Shown piece after piece: positions 15,531 to 24,840 of a stretch of DNA of 64,000 bases. The notes below the pieces were generated by a model. That model did no database searches, was not told the origin of the DNA, and saw nothing but the letters and a program-made list of their open reading frames with translations. How positions within the stretch are numbered: position 1 is the stretch's first letter; each line of letters begins with the position of its first letter. This DNA comes from Desulfobulbaceae bacterium DB1 (lineage in GTDB: Bacteria; Desulfobacterota; Desulfobulbia; Desulfobulbales; SURF-16): NCBI GenBank assembly GCA_001914235.1, contig MQUF01000022.1:1-64000 (forward strand), in the 5' to 3' direction. Made by a program: the position numbers and the translations under genes.

Positions 15531-18025
15531 TCCCCTTTCTTGAACGTCTCCTCTTTGGCCGCGAAGGCGGTTTGACGTTCGCCGAGCTCAGGAAGATGGT
15601 GCGGCGGGATTCCTTTTCCAATTACCTCAACTATGTCGCCTATGATCCGGAAACCGCGACCTACCGCAACCAGGACAACACGGTCGGCATGCTGTGGGAG
15701 TGCACTCCGCTCGCCTTTGCCGGAATCAGGAGCCTGAAAATCCTGGAAGGACTGTTCCGGGCCGGGCTGCCCATGGATGCGGTGCTACAGTTCATCTTCC
15801 ATGCCGATCCCCATGTTGAACCGACACTTGCATTATTTCAGCGCTCACGTATCCGCAATCACCCCCTGGTGCTCGCCAATCTGGAGGCGGTCAACGCCTT
15901 TGTCCGCCAGGGGGGTGAAGGAGTGCGGGAAAGCGCTGGCATTCCCATCCGCAATTTCCGGCTGTTCGTGGCAGTGAAATTGTCCCAGAAAAGCCGGGAA
16001 GCCAGGGACAGCGTGATAAGGGAGATCAGGCGGCAGATTCACGAGACCCTGGCAGCCGCCCATCTCCATCCCCGCAGCATGGAGCCGGAACAACTGCTGG
16101 AATGGTGCCGCCGTTTCATCAACCGCTATCCGGAAGGGTATCCGGACCGGAATTTCGGCCAGTATGACCCTTCCATGCCCATCCGCAAGCAGATCATCAC
16201 CAGCGACACGGTGATCAGGGACGAGGGCGACTCTCTCAAGGTGGGCGACAGATATTTCTGCTGCACCACGCCCAAGGTGTTTCCCAAGGAGGTCGATCCC
16301 CTCCAAACCAATACCCTTTTCGGCGGCATCTGGGGCCTGATATCGGACGCCGACCAGATCAAGACCGGTTTCCTTTATGCGGTGAATGTCATTTTCGAGC
16401 CATTGTCCAGCACCCTGCATGCCAAATGCAATCTGGTGCTACAGCAGGAAGCGGTGGGCTCTTTTTCCCCGTCACTGCGGCGCAAGCAGGACGAATACCT
16501 GCACGCCGCCGACGATCTCGACAAGGGCATCCCGTTTGTCAAGGTCATGCCCATTCTCTGGACATGGAGCACGGACAAAGACAAGGCCCTGGATGCCATG
16601 GTTCGGACTCGGCGCATGTGGGAGAGTTGTGGTTACACCATGCAGCAGGACTGGGGCATTCTGAAGATCATGTTCCTGGCCGCTCTCCCCTTCGGTCTTT
16701 ACACCGAGGGCCGGACGCTCGCGAGCATCAACCGTGATTTCATTGCCCCGGTGCCAACGGTGACAGCCATCTTACCGGTTCAGGCCGATTTCGCCGGGGC
16801 CGGTCAGCCGAAGCTGCTCTTTCTGGGCCGCAAGGGGCAACTGGCCGGCATCGACTTCTTCGATGCCGGGGCCATCAACCAGAATGTCTTCTGCTGCGCC
16901 AGTTCCGGCAGCGGCAAGAGCTTTCTGGTCAACTCCATCACGTTCAACTATTACGCAACCGGGGCATTGATCCGCATTGTCGATATCGGCGGCAGCTACA
17001 AGAAAATGACCACCATGCTGGGGGCGAGGTACCTTGATTTTAAGCCGGGCACCAAAGTGTGCCTCAATCCCTTCACCCATATCGTGGATGCGGACGAGGA
17101 ACTCAAAAGCGTCACCGCTGTTTTCGCCCAGATGGCCTATTCCAATTCCGCGACCAGCCGGCCGGATGATACGGAAATGAATCTGATCAGAAACGCGGTG
17201 CGTTGGGCCTGGCAGCAGGAGGGTAACCGCGCGGATGCCGACACCGTCTACCGCTTTCTGTCCCGTTTTCCGGATGTGCCGGACGCGGACCTCGGCGAGA
17301 TCGCCGGCAACCGGAAGCTCGTTGATGCGGCAAGCAAGCTCGCTTTCAATATCAGGGAGTTTACCAGTCGGGGCGCTCATGCCAAGTTTTTTACCGGCCC
17401 ATCCACCTTCGACATTCGCCAGGATGAATTCGTAGTCCTGGAACTGGAGCATCTCAAGGTGCAGCCGGAACTCTACCGAGTGGTGACCCTTCTCGTCATC
17501 AACGCCGTGACCCAGGATCTCTATCTCTCCGACCGCTCCCGGCCCAGATTGATCATTTTTGATGAGGCCTGGCAGTTCATGGGCGAAGCCGCCATGCTGG
17601 CCCCGGTGATCAGCGAGGGCTATCGCCGGGCCCGGAAATACCAGGGCTCGTTCATGGTCATCACCCAGTCGCTTTTCGATCTGAAAAGCTTCGGTGCGGT
17701 GGGCGAGGTGATCAAGTCGAACTCCGCCTTCAAGATCCTGCTGGAATCCCAGGACTTCAGCGCCGCCAAGCAGGAAGGGCTTATCGATTACGACGATTTC
17801 ACCACCGAGTTGCTGAAAAGCGTCAAATCAAAGCCACCGAAATATTCGGAATTGTTTTTCGACACCCCCTTCGGCAACGGGGTACTGCGGTTGGTGGTCG
17901 ATCCCTACACCTATTATCTCTACACCTCCAATCCCCGGGAAATCGCCGCCATTGAAAAACTGGTTAGAGAGGGCAAAAACTATGATCAAGCCATCCGTGA
18001 GATGGTGCGCCTGCATCGCGCTTAG
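15527..18025 (+). CDS. traC: TraC, T4SS pilus-assembly ATPase (VirB4-like)
   Basis: 832 residues. An N-terminal TraC domain (AYDPETATYRNQDNTVGMLW) is followed by the ATPase. Walker A is ASSGSGKSFLVNS at about residues 457-467. Walker B is LIIFDEAWQFMGEAA near 675. GYRRARKYQGSFMVITQS follows. VirB4-type ATPases power pilus extension at the inner membrane. Intact. Its end overlaps the traN start. Confidence 0.95.
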   Translation: MIPFLERLLFGREGGLTFAELRKMVRRDSFSNYLNYVAYDPETATYRNQDNTVGMLWECTPLAFAGIRSLKILEGLFRAGLPMDAVLQFIFHADPHVEPTLALFQRSRIRNHPLVLANLEAVNAFVRQGGEGVRESAGIPIRNFRLFVAVKLSQKSREARDSVIREIRRQIHETLAAAHLHPRSMEPEQLLEWCRRFINRYPEGYPDRNFGQYDPSMPIRKQIITSDTVIRDEGDSLKVGDRYFCCTTPKVFPKEVDPLQTNTLFGGIWGLISDADQIKTGFLYAVNVIFEPLSSTLHAKCNLVLQQEAVGSFSPSLRRKQDEYLHAADDLDKGIPFVKVMPILWTWSTDKDKALDAMVRTRRMWESCGYTMQQDWGILKIMFLAALPFGLYTEGRTLASINRDFIAPVPTVTAILPVQADFAGAGQPKLLFLGRKGQLAGIDFFDAGAINQNVFCCASSGSGKSFLVNSITFNYYATGALIRIVDIGGSYKKMTTMLGARYLDFKPGTKVCLNPFTHIVDADEELKSVTAVFAQMAYSNSATSRPDDTEMNLIRNAVRWAWQQEGNRADADTVYRFLSRFPDVPDADLGEIAGNRKLVDAASKLAFNIREFTSRGAHAKFFTGPSTFDIRQDEFVVLELEHLKVQPELYRVVTLLVINAVTQDLYLSDRSRPRLIIFDEAWQFMGEAAMLAPVISEGYRRARKYQGSFMVITQSLFDLKSFGAVGEVIKSNSAFKILLESQDFSAAKQEGLIDYDDFTTELLKSVKSKPPKYSELFFDTPFGNGVLRLVVDPYTYYLYTSNPREIAAIEKLVREGKNYDQAIREMVRLHRA

Positions 18026-20468
18026 TCTGCTGCCAGGTCATATCCAGGCCGCCGATCCGGCCACAGCCGCCCGGGACGCGGCCGGGGCCGTTTTACAGCA
18101 ATTCGGCTCCGCCGACGGCATCAGAGAGAACGCCTCCCTGCCTCTTGCCTCCGACAGCGCCCAGCTCTCGACCATAGACGGCTCGGATTCCGCAGCCGTG
18201 CAGATCAGCAACCCCTCCTCCAACGCCTTTCTCGCGGTCTCGATCCGGAAGGGTGCAACCGGCGACCTCGTGCCGGTGCGGGTTTCCCAGGATCTCGATT
18301 TCGACGGCGTATTTGATTACGCCTATCAGGTTCCTTTTCCTGTTTCGGGGATCTGCGCCAACGGTATCATTTCCTGTGACGCGGGGACATGGGAGAATTG
18401 CCGGGGCTTCGCCTGGTCCGCCGATGCCACGGCACGGGCGACCCTGCGAGGTGTGCCGATGAATCAGATGGCCGGCTGTTATTGCGTCAATCAGAGCTGC
18501 GGCGGCAACAACAATTCCGAGACCATGCTCAAGGATCTGGGCGGAGCGGTTGCCGGGGTGGTCCAGCAGCAGAAAGGCGGTTACGTTATTTCCCGGGTGG
18601 AACTCAATGCCTCGGCCATCAGCTATTACGGTCAGGACAGCAGCGGTTCGCCGAACGGCGCCGTACCTCAGACCGCCTATTTCTCCGATCCGAGTTCGAT
18701 GTCCGGGGACGCGCACACCGAGGTTGCCAACCAGGCCGGTGATCCGAACAGCTATTACTCCATGGTGACCGCGAGCTTCTCCGGCAAGGGCACGAACACC
18801 GGGGTGCAGAGTTGCACCGTATCCAGAGAGGTCTCTGTCCAGGAGGTGAGCTTGTCCGACATCATCACCCCGGCGGGCGGCACCGGTGCGGTGCAGATCT
18901 GCGGCACCGACTGCATCAGGCTCATCCTCGGCAGGCAGGGAGATAACTACTGGTCAGGGTATTGCTCCATCTATGAAGAAAACTACAAGGTGTATGTCAA
19001 CAAACCGGACCTCATCCGACATGCCACCCTGATGCGGGCCATCTGGGACGATTACATACAGGTCTGGATCGGCGGCGCCAAGGTCTATAACGGACCGAAT
19101 GGTAATTTCCCGCCCGAGACCGGCGGGCCCTGCGAGCTTTCTACTTCTTGGAACGTCAATCCAAACATTGATGTGACCCAGTATTTTCAGCAGGCCGGGC
19201 TTGTCGATACCAGGATCAGGGTGTCGGTCGCCGGCGGCGGCGAGGGCTACGCCTATGTCGAGGTAGGGGTGAACAATCTCTGCCAGACCCTCGATGATGT
19301 CATAACCGACAACTGTGCTGCCCTGGAGGCGGACAGCAACTGTGAACTCCAGGAGGAATTCGTGGACGGAGTGCAGACCTACCGGAATTTCAATCCAACC
19401 GGCAACGATCCGCAGCCAAGCACCCGGACGATTTCGGCCAGCGCCAGTTGCAGCAAGAATATCACCCGCGACTGGTGGGAAAAGGAACGGACATACCGCT
19501 GCACCAGCAATAACACCTTTGATTTCAGCGACGCCGCCCGCCGGGTGGACACGATCACCGGTACCCTAGACGGAAACAGCCTTGGTCAATCGACCTTTGA
19601 TTTCACGGATGCCCGTCAGGACACCGACACCGGGATATGGACGACGGATGACCAGACCGTTGAGATCAACCCGGTCGATCCCCCACCGGACTGCGAATTT
19701 GTCTGCAAGACCAGAAAGCTGGTGCAGGATACCCAGGCCTCTCTTTCAGGAGTGACCACGGATTACCAGAACACGCCGGCCCGCTATGATACCTTTTACC
19801 ATGTCTGCGGGCTGGACAACTCCTGCCCCGCGGGTCCGGGAGAAGAGATAGTCGATGACTGCCAGTGTCTCGATGAATTCGCCGAGGCCGCCTCGGTCAT
19901 GATGGTGCTGGATGAAGCCGGCGATGACATGACCTGTGTCGAAGGGGGAACAACCGCGACCGGCGACTGTCTGGGTGAGATCAGAATCTTTGAAGGTCAG
20001 CGGATGGAATGTCTTCAGAGTGGCTGGTCTACCTCATTTTTCGACTGCTGTGACGATTCCATCGGCAACTTTCTGTTTCTCCAGGAACATTGCCCTGAAT
20101 CCAGTGTGGAAACGGTGCTTGCCAAACAGGCGGGCGAGGCCCATTATATCGGCACCTACTGCAAAAAAGACATAGAATTTATCGGGTGCGTGCAGGAGGC
20201 GGAAGTTTACTGTGTTTTCAACTCAAAACTGGGCCGCATCATCCACGAACAGGGGCGGGTGCAGTTGCAGAGCTTCAATCCACACGGCAACTGGGGCAGG
20301 GCTCGTTCGCCCAACTGTGCAGGGTTGACCCCGGAGCAGTTTCAGATGCTCGATTTTTCGAAGATTGACCTGTCGGAGATGTTCGGCGACATCGCCCCGT
20401 TGCCTGCGGCCCAGATGGAAAATGATGTCCAGGGTGCGATCAACGATTTTCAGAATAAGGTGCGGTGA
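17982..20468 (+). CDS. traN: TraN-like mating-pair stabilisation protein
   Basis: About 828 residues. The start at 17982 is preferred over 17952 because MIKPSVRWCACIALSLLPGH makes a signal peptide, cut near IQA. The protein is cysteine-rich and has the TraN C-terminal signature: SFFDCCDDSIGNF, YIGTYCKKDIEFIGCVQEAE, YCVFNSKLGRIIHEQGR and WGRARSPNCAGLTPEQF. TraN sits in the outer membrane of the donor and recognises recipient surface proteins. It is larger than F TraN (about 600 residues), with extra sequence in the N-terminal half (residues 200-450). It is the last transfer gene before the cargo region. Confidence 0.9.
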   Translation: MIKPSVRWCACIALSLLPGHIQAADPATAARDAAGAVLQQFGSADGIRENASLPLASDSAQLSTIDGSDSAAVQISNPSSNAFLAVSIRKGATGDLVPVRVSQDLDFDGVFDYAYQVPFPVSGICANGIISCDAGTWENCRGFAWSADATARATLRGVPMNQMAGCYCVNQSCGGNNNSETMLKDLGGAVAGVVQQQKGGYVISRVELNASAISYYGQDSSGSPNGAVPQTAYFSDPSSMSGDAHTEVANQAGDPNSYYSMVTASFSGKGTNTGVQSCTVSREVSVQEVSLSDIITPAGGTGAVQICGTDCIRLILGRQGDNYWSGYCSIYEENYKVYVNKPDLIRHATLMRAIWDDYIQVWIGGAKVYNGPNGNFPPETGGPCELSTSWNVNPNIDVTQYFQQAGLVDTRIRVSVAGGGEGYAYVEVGVNNLCQTLDDVITDNCAALEADSNCELQEEFVDGVQTYRNFNPTGNDPQPSTRTISASASCSKNITRDWWEKERTYRCTSNNTFDFSDAARRVDTITGTLDGNSLGQSTFDFTDARQDTDTGIWTTDDQTVEINPVDPPPDCEFVCKTRKLVQDTQASLSGVTTDYQNTPARYDTFYHVCGLDNSCPAGPGEEIVDDCQCLDEFAEAASVMMVLDEAGDDMTCVEGGTTATGDCLGEIRIFEGQRMECLQSGWSTSFFDCCDDSIGNFLFLQEHCPESSVETVLAKQAGEAHYIGTYCKKDIEFIGCVQEAEVYCVFNSKLGRIIHEQGRVQLQSFNPHGNWGRARSPNCAGLTPEQFQMLDFSKIDLSEMFGDIAPLPAAQMENDVQGAINDFQNKVR

Positions 20469-20505
20469 GGGGGCCGCATAAATACAAAGGAAAACTTTAC
20501 ATGTG

Positions 20506-20521
20506 GTAACTTAAATGTTAC
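20506..20521 (+). promoter_or_regulatory. Operator palindrome of the higBA operon
   Basis: GTAAC (20506-20510) and GTTAC (20517-20521) form an inverted repeat within GTAACTTAAATGTTAC, 22 bases upstream of the toxin start. Antitoxins of this type bind such sites to repress their own operon. Confidence 0.45.
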
Positions 20522-20542
20522 TATTTGATGCAAGGATTATCT

Positions 20543-20878
20543 ATGAAAATCGTTGAATATCTCACCCCTGACGGCGGAAGCCCCTTTCGTGACTGGTTTG
20601 ACGGACTCGAAAGTCGAGCGGCCGCCAAGGTGACAACCGCGCTGATAAGACTGGGAATGGGAAATACTTCGAACGTCAAAAGCGTGGGAGATGGTGTCCA
20701 CGAATGCAAAATTGATTACGGTCCCGGCTATAGAGTCTATTTCGGAATGGATGGAAAAGAGCTGGTCATTCTGGTCGGTGGTGGGACAAAGAAGCGACAG
20801 TCATCGGATATCAAAAATGCCGGGAGCCACTGGGCGGATTACAAGAAACGCAAGAAAACCATCGATAAGGGAGGCTGA
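20543..20878 (+). CDS. higB: HigB/RelE-superfamily toxin
   Basis: About 111 residues from the ATG at 20543, which has AAGGA 7 bases upstream. Upstream in-frame TTG/ATG codons lack a ribosome site. It carries the phage-derived Gp49-like/HigB pattern: MKIVEYLTPDGGSPFRDWFD, GVHECKIDYGPGYRVYFG and LVILVGGGTKKRQSSDI. Proteins of this fold cut mRNA on the ribosome. The next gene is the antidote, placed second as in HigBA systems. Confidence 0.85.
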   Translation: MKIVEYLTPDGGSPFRDWFDGLESRAAAKVTTALIRLGMGNTSNVKSVGDGVHECKIDYGPGYRVYFGMDGKELVILVGGGTKKRQSSDIKNAGSHWADYKKRKKTIDKGG

Positions 20879-20882
20879 ACAT

Positions 20883-21197
20883 ATGCCGCTGACAAGAGAT
20901 TTCAGAGAAACAGTCATGGCACGGGCCAAATCAGATCAGGATTTCAGGAGCGAGTTGATTATCGAAGCAACCAACGCTTTCCTTGGCGGCGATGTGGAAA
21001 CAGGAAAAGCGCTGCTGCGGGATTACCTGAACGGCACCGAGTCCATAGCCGATGTCGCCCGTGAATTACAGATAAACGAGAAAAGTCTGCGCCGAATGCT
21101 CGGGCCAAAGGGAAATCCTACGCTGAAAAATTTCGTCAGCATCCTCAACAAATGCAGCTCGATTGAACACCTCACCCTTAAGGTATGTCACCATTGA
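20883..21197 (+). CDS. higA: HigA-like antidote protein
   Basis: About 104 residues from the ATG at 20883 (GGGAGG upstream). It matches the probable addiction module antidote family: RDFRETVMARAKSDQDFRSE, then an HTH core ESIADVARELQINEKSLRRM and SPKG-like GPKGNPTLKNFVSIL. It neutralises the upstream toxin and represses the pair. A longer overlapping frame from 20691 runs inside the toxin gene and is not favoured. A diverged copy of this gene start recurs at 22236. Confidence 0.8.
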   Translation: MPLTRDFRETVMARAKSDQDFRSELIIEATNAFLGGDVETGKALLRDYLNGTESIADVARELQINEKSLRRMLGPKGNPTLKNFVSILNKCSSIEHLTLKVCHH

Positions 21198-21430
21198 TCA
21201 GGTCTCTGTTATGGCCTCGATCTCTTCGGGGCTTTCATTAACCCCCTATCTCCTGGCCTTCCTGAAATTCAAGGCCAAAATCGACTATCCATTCTTTAAA
21301 AAACTATGAGACAGCAGTGGTGCGGTAGGGGATAATCATATTTTATGTGCAAAATGCGCTTGAAGTCATAACCTGTTGCAAACAGAATATAGTTTTTCCA
21401 TCGAAGAAACCGCTTGACCTTAACCTTGTT

Positions 21431-21480
21431 ATGGATAAAATTACTTACACAAATTAATAAGTGTAAGGATCTTTATCCAT
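21431..21480 (+). promoter_or_regulatory. Nested inverted repeat over the second AbiEi start
   Basis: ATGGATAAA (21431-21439) pairs with TTTATCCAT (21472-21480), and CTTACAC (21444-21450) pairs with GTGTAAG (21461-21467). Both pairs share the same centre at 21455.5. The outer right arm includes the first two bases of the start codon. This fits the known habit of AbiEi to bind two inverted repeats in its promoter. The stretch 21198-21430 holds no gene. Confidence 0.7.
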
Positions 21481-22099
21481 GGAAAAACGTTCGGCACAAC
21501 AAACTGCTCATGATAAAGCAACGCAGATCCTGAAAGAACATGGGGGAACCCTGCGAACAGGTGAGGCTCTCAAGGCCGGGATTCACCCGAGGGTTCTTTA
21601 CTCTCTTCGGGATCAGGGCAGAATCGAGCAGGTATCGCGTGGCGTATTCAGACTTTCCGACCTGCCACCTATATCAAACCCGGATCTCGTATCCGTCGCC
21701 CTTCGGGTTCCCAAGGCAGTGATTTGTCTGATTTCAGCACTTTCTTTCCATCACCTTACCACCCAGGTCCCTCATGAGGTTGCCATCGCGCTTGAAAGAG
21801 GGACGGAATCCCCCAGGATTGATTTCCCTCCTGTTTCCATTCACCGGTTCACCAAGGAAGCCTATTATGCCGGCGTTGAAAAACACGAAATCGATGGGGT
21901 GGAAATTCTTGTCTATGGCCCGGAAAAGACAATTGCCGATTGTTTCAAATTCCGCAATAAAATGGGGCTTGATGTCGTCCTGGAAGCTCTCAAACTCTAT
22001 AAGGAACGGGGGCGATTCAATACAGAAGAGCTGCTGCGGTATGGGCATGTATGCAGGGTGGCCAAAATCATGAAGCCTTACCTGGAGGCGATGGTATGA
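21479..22099 (+). CDS. AbiEi-family antitoxin (second copy)
   Basis: 206 residues with an N-terminal winged helix (LRTGEALKAGIHPRVLYSLR, GRIEQVSRGVFRL) and the AbiEi core (ALSFHHLTTQVPHEVAIALE, then VEILVYGPEKTIADCFKFRN). It differs clearly from the AbiEi at 3337-4131. The gene is intact, but its toxin partner is only a stump. It overlaps that stump by ATGA, the normal arrangement. It now stands as an antitoxin without its toxin and may still repress its promoter. Confidence 0.88.
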   Translation: MEKRSAQQTAHDKATQILKEHGGTLRTGEALKAGIHPRVLYSLRDQGRIEQVSRGVFRLSDLPPISNPDLVSVALRVPKAVICLISALSFHHLTTQVPHEVAIALERGTESPRIDFPPVSIHRFTKEAYYAGVEKHEIDGVEILVYGPEKTIADCFKFRNKMGLDVVLEALKLYKERGRFNTEELLRYGHVCRVAKIMKPYLEAMV

Positions 22100-22308
22100 A
22101 TGGAAAAACGCCGAGAAATATCGCAGCCTCGGTCCGCCAACGTCTGCTCAACAAGGCCAGGCACGACTCGGTCAGGAAAGGCAACGCCTTCCAGTTTGAC
22201 AGCGCCCGGCCCTTGGAAGTAAAGGAGGCTGAACAATGCCACCTGCAAGAAATTTTAGAGAAACAGTCAAGTTCTTTCTTCTTTTGTAGTCTGCCCTTGA
22301 ATGGGTAA
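22096..22308 (+). pseudogene. AbiEii toxin stump fused to foreign sequence
   Basis: The frame opens MNGKTPRNIAASVRQRLLNK, which is the normal start of a nucleotidyltransferase toxin of the larger AbiEii type. After about residue 25 the similarity stops and unrelated sequence follows to a stop at 22308. The active site (GGTAL, DxD) is absent. A partial copy of a HigA-like gene start lies in the new sequence, so the toxin was lost by recombination or deletion. Confidence 0.75.
22236..22289 (+). pseudogene. Remnant of a HigA-like antidote gene
   Basis: AAAGGAGGCTGAACA followed by ATG gives MPPARNFRETVKFF and an early stop. Both the ribosome site region and the protein start match the higA gene at 20883 (MPLTRDFRETVMAR). 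Only 17 codons remain. The 22290-22432 stretch after it shows no gene. Confidence 0.65.
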
Positions 22309-22432
22309 GGGATGATGAGCCTCAAAAAATATGTTACCCCCAATGGGACATAGGACACCATTTGACCGAGGTGGCATGATATAAGGCACAGAGTGGGGCA
22401 TAAAATAACGATTTTGGCAACTGGGGGCTTGG

Positions 22433-22836
22433 ATGGACAATTTTCTGCACGTTACGGCCGTTGAAATCAGGCGTTATCTGGCAAAGAACCTGCCAGCTCT
22501 GGATGCGGAATGGTGGCGAAAACATGTAATTGATCGCCTCTCCTTTCAGCAACAACGCATAGCCCAAGAAAAAGGGTTAACAAAACTTGAAGACCTTGAT
22601 CTTGCGGCCCTGCTCCGTATCTTCGACCAAAACTGGTTTGAGCTTTCTGGACGGGAGGGCTCCCTCCCTAGAGAGGCCCGCAACTGGGTCAAGGAGCTTC
22701 AGACCATTCGGAACAAGTGGGCGCACCGTTCAGGCCAGATCATGCCTGCTACCGACATATTCCGCGATCTCGATACCACCGGCCGCTTGTTGTCTGCTAT
22801 TGGCGGGTCACCAGAATCCTTGGCCGAAATAGAGCA
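22433..22836 (+). pseudogene. Swt1-HEPN/SNF2 helicase gene, 5' part (split by IS66)
   Basis: The first 134 codons encode a Swt1-type HEPN domain: MDNFLHVTAVEIRRYLAKNL, a helical body, and R93-NKWA-H98, an RX4H motif like the active site of HEPN ribonucleases. The frame ends AEIEQ where the IS66 element enters. Across the element the reading continues IEQAKSETLKALAD. Removing the IS and one ATAGAGCA joins 404 and 3184 bases into an exact 1196-codon frame (with stop). As it stands the gene yields only a HEPN-domain fragment ending at a stop in the IS. Confidence 0.88.
22829..22836. repeat. IS66 target-site duplication, left copy
   Basis: ATAGAGCA directly before the left terminal repeat, repeated at 25260-25267 after the right one. 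Eight bases is the normal IS66 duplication. Confidence 0.95.
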
Positions 22837-22860
22837 GTAAGCGCCAAATAAACCGCCCTG

Positions 22861-24423
22861 TCACGCCGGAATGGTGATAGCAATCAAGTTGCGGTCGATG
22901 TATTGCGGCAACAGCGCCCGGAGGTCCTCCTCGGTTGTGGCCAGCGGCAACCGCTCGAAGACGTGGCGCAGATACCAGTATGGTTCGAGCTTATTCGCCT
23001 TGGCCGTCTCAATCAGGCTGTAAAGGGTGGCGCTGGCCTGAGCCCCTTCGGCATTACCGGAAAACAGCCAGTTCTTCCTGCCGACGACAAAGGGACGGAT
23101 TGCATTCTCGGCAAGGTTGTTGTCCGGCCGGAGGCGACCATCCTTGAGATAATGGCTCAGTCGGGGCCATTGGCCAAGGGCATAGGAGATCGCCTTGCCG
23201 AGCAGGCTCTTCGGCGGCACTTCACGAAACAGACCCAGAAACCACTCATGCATTGATTTGATCAATGGCTCAGCCTTCTCCTGACGCATTTTGGCAATGG
23301 CATCCGAATCAAGTTTCGCCTCCCTGGCTGCGTGCTCGATATCGTATAGTGCCTTGATCCGATCCACCGCCTCCTCGGCGACTCCGGTCTTTTTCTTTGA
23401 CCGCAGGTTGCCCGCAGCTTTCAGCACATCGACAAATTTACGTCGCACATGCGCCCAGCAACCCAGATGAACAATAGTGTCACGGCGATCAAGAAAATCA
23501 TAACCGATGTAGCCGTCAGTCTGCACGTACCCATGGTAGTCGGCAAGATAATCGGTAGCGACCTTCCCATCCCGACCTGGATAGTAGAAAAACTCCAGCG
23601 CCGGTTTATCAGGGACGCCGCCTCGGAATATCCACATGTATGATTTGCTGGCCGGACTCCGTCGAGGTTCATTCAAAACCTGCACCGTCGTCTCGTCGAT
23701 ATTAATCAACGGTCCGGACCTGATCTCCTTGCGGAGCAATTCCAGCAAGGGCTGGCAGGCAAGACCGGCCTGTACCGACCAGTTGCACATTGAGGTTCGG
23801 TTGACTTCCACACCAAGACGCTTGAACATCCCTTCCTGGCGATAGAACGGCAACGCATCGGCGAATTTGCCGACCAGAATGTAGGCCAGCAACCCGGCAC
23901 TGGCCATGCTTTTCGGAATCAGCTGGGCCGGCGGCGGCGCGATCACCACCGATGGACCGTTATCCTCAACCCCCTCACAATGACGACAGGCGTATTTCGG
24001 CCGGATATGACGTAACACCTGAACTCGGGCAGGAACGACATCCAACTGTTCCGCGACATCTTCGCCGATCCGGCTTTTTACAGCACCGCAACCGCAACGC
24101 TTCTCTTCTTCAGTCACATCATGGACGATCTCCACCCGTGGCAGATTCTCGGGCAGCGGCTTGCGGCCTGTCCTGGTACGCCGGTGGGCAGGAACAGCGA
24201 TGGTCTCTTGGACTTCCTCTTCCCTTTCCCCGACCTCTACCTCACCAGCCGGTTCGTCAAAAAGCATCAGTTGTGGGTTTTCGCCTTGCGGCAACCGTTC
24301 CGATTTGCGGCCATAAAGCTGCGCGGTCAGCAGGCGCAACTGCTCCCGCAGGAAGTCATTTTCTTTCTCGACTCGCTGCACTCGACCACGCAGAAAATCT
24401 ATCTGTTGTATCAATTCAACCAT
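22861..24423 (-). CDS. tnpC: IS66 transposase TnpC
   Basis: 520 residues in the full IS66 layout: an N-terminal coiled coil (residues 5-35), an HTH and zinc-finger part (CRHCEG) and a DDE catalytic region. IDETTVQVLNE and QTDGYIGYDFL supply the two aspartates, and GRLRPDNNLAENAIRPFVVG supplies the glutamate. The C-terminal extension HVFERLPLATTEEDLRALLP is typical. No damage is seen. Confidence 0.95.
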   Translation of the reverse strand: MVELIQQIDFLRGRVQRVEKENDFLREQLRLLTAQLYGRKSERLPQGENPQLMLFDEPAGEVEVGEREEEVQETIAVPAHRRTRTGRKPLPENLPRVEIVHDVTEEEKRCGCGAVKSRIGEDVAEQLDVVPARVQVLRHIRPKYACRHCEGVEDNGPSVVIAPPPAQLIPKSMASAGLLAYILVGKFADALPFYRQEGMFKRLGVEVNRTSMCNWSVQAGLACQPLLELLRKEIRSGPLINIDETTVQVLNEPRRSPASKSYMWIFRGGVPDKPALEFFYYPGRDGKVATDYLADYHGYVQTDGYIGYDFLDRRDTIVHLGCWAHVRRKFVDVLKAAGNLRSKKKTGVAEEAVDRIKALYDIEHAAREAKLDSDAIAKMRQEKAEPLIKSMHEWFLGLFREVPPKSLLGKAISYALGQWPRLSHYLKDGRLRPDNNLAENAIRPFVVGRKNWLFSGNAEGAQASATLYSLIETAKANKLEPYWYLRHVFERLPLATTEEDLRALLPQYIDRNLIAITIPA

Positions 24424-24489
24424 GCGGGGAATATATCATATCTTACTGAAATTACACAGCAAAAATCAACAAAACACCCACGCTTTTTC

Positions 24490-24840
24490 TCAAAAAACAT
24501 GGCGATAATGCAACCGCCCGTGTCCGCGTTGGCTGGGCTCAAGCCCATCAAGCAACCACTGTAGCTGACGCGACTCCAATTCCAGAATTTCCTCCCCATT
24601 TTCCGGCCAACGGAACCGGTCTCTCTCCAGCCGTTTCTGCCACAGACAGAACCCGTTGCGATCCCAGTACAGTACTTTCACCATGTTCCGACGCCGGTTG
24701 CCAAAAACAAACAGCTGACCGCCGAGGGGATCAAGGTTGAATTCTCTCGCCACCAGCATTGAAAGCCCGTCAATGCTTTTTCGCATATCAACGCTGCCAA
24801 CCGCCACATACACCCGCATTTCGTTCGTGAAAAACATCAA
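24490..24840 (-). CDS. tnpB: IS66 accessory protein TnpB
   Basis: 116 residues with the Orf2 signature: VYVAVGSVDMRKSIDGLSML, GGQLFVFGNRRRNMVKVLYW and DRNGFCLWQKRLERDRFRWP. It is needed with TnpA and TnpC for transposition in the family, though its exact job is not settled. An in-frame ATG at residue 8 is the more usual start. It overlaps tnpA by 4 bases. Confidence 0.93.
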   Translation of the reverse strand: MMFFTNEMRVYVAVGSVDMRKSIDGLSMLVAREFNLDPLGGQLFVFGNRRRNMVKVLYWDRNGFCLWQKRLERDRFRWPENGEEILELESRQLQWLLDGLEPSQRGHGRLHYRHVF

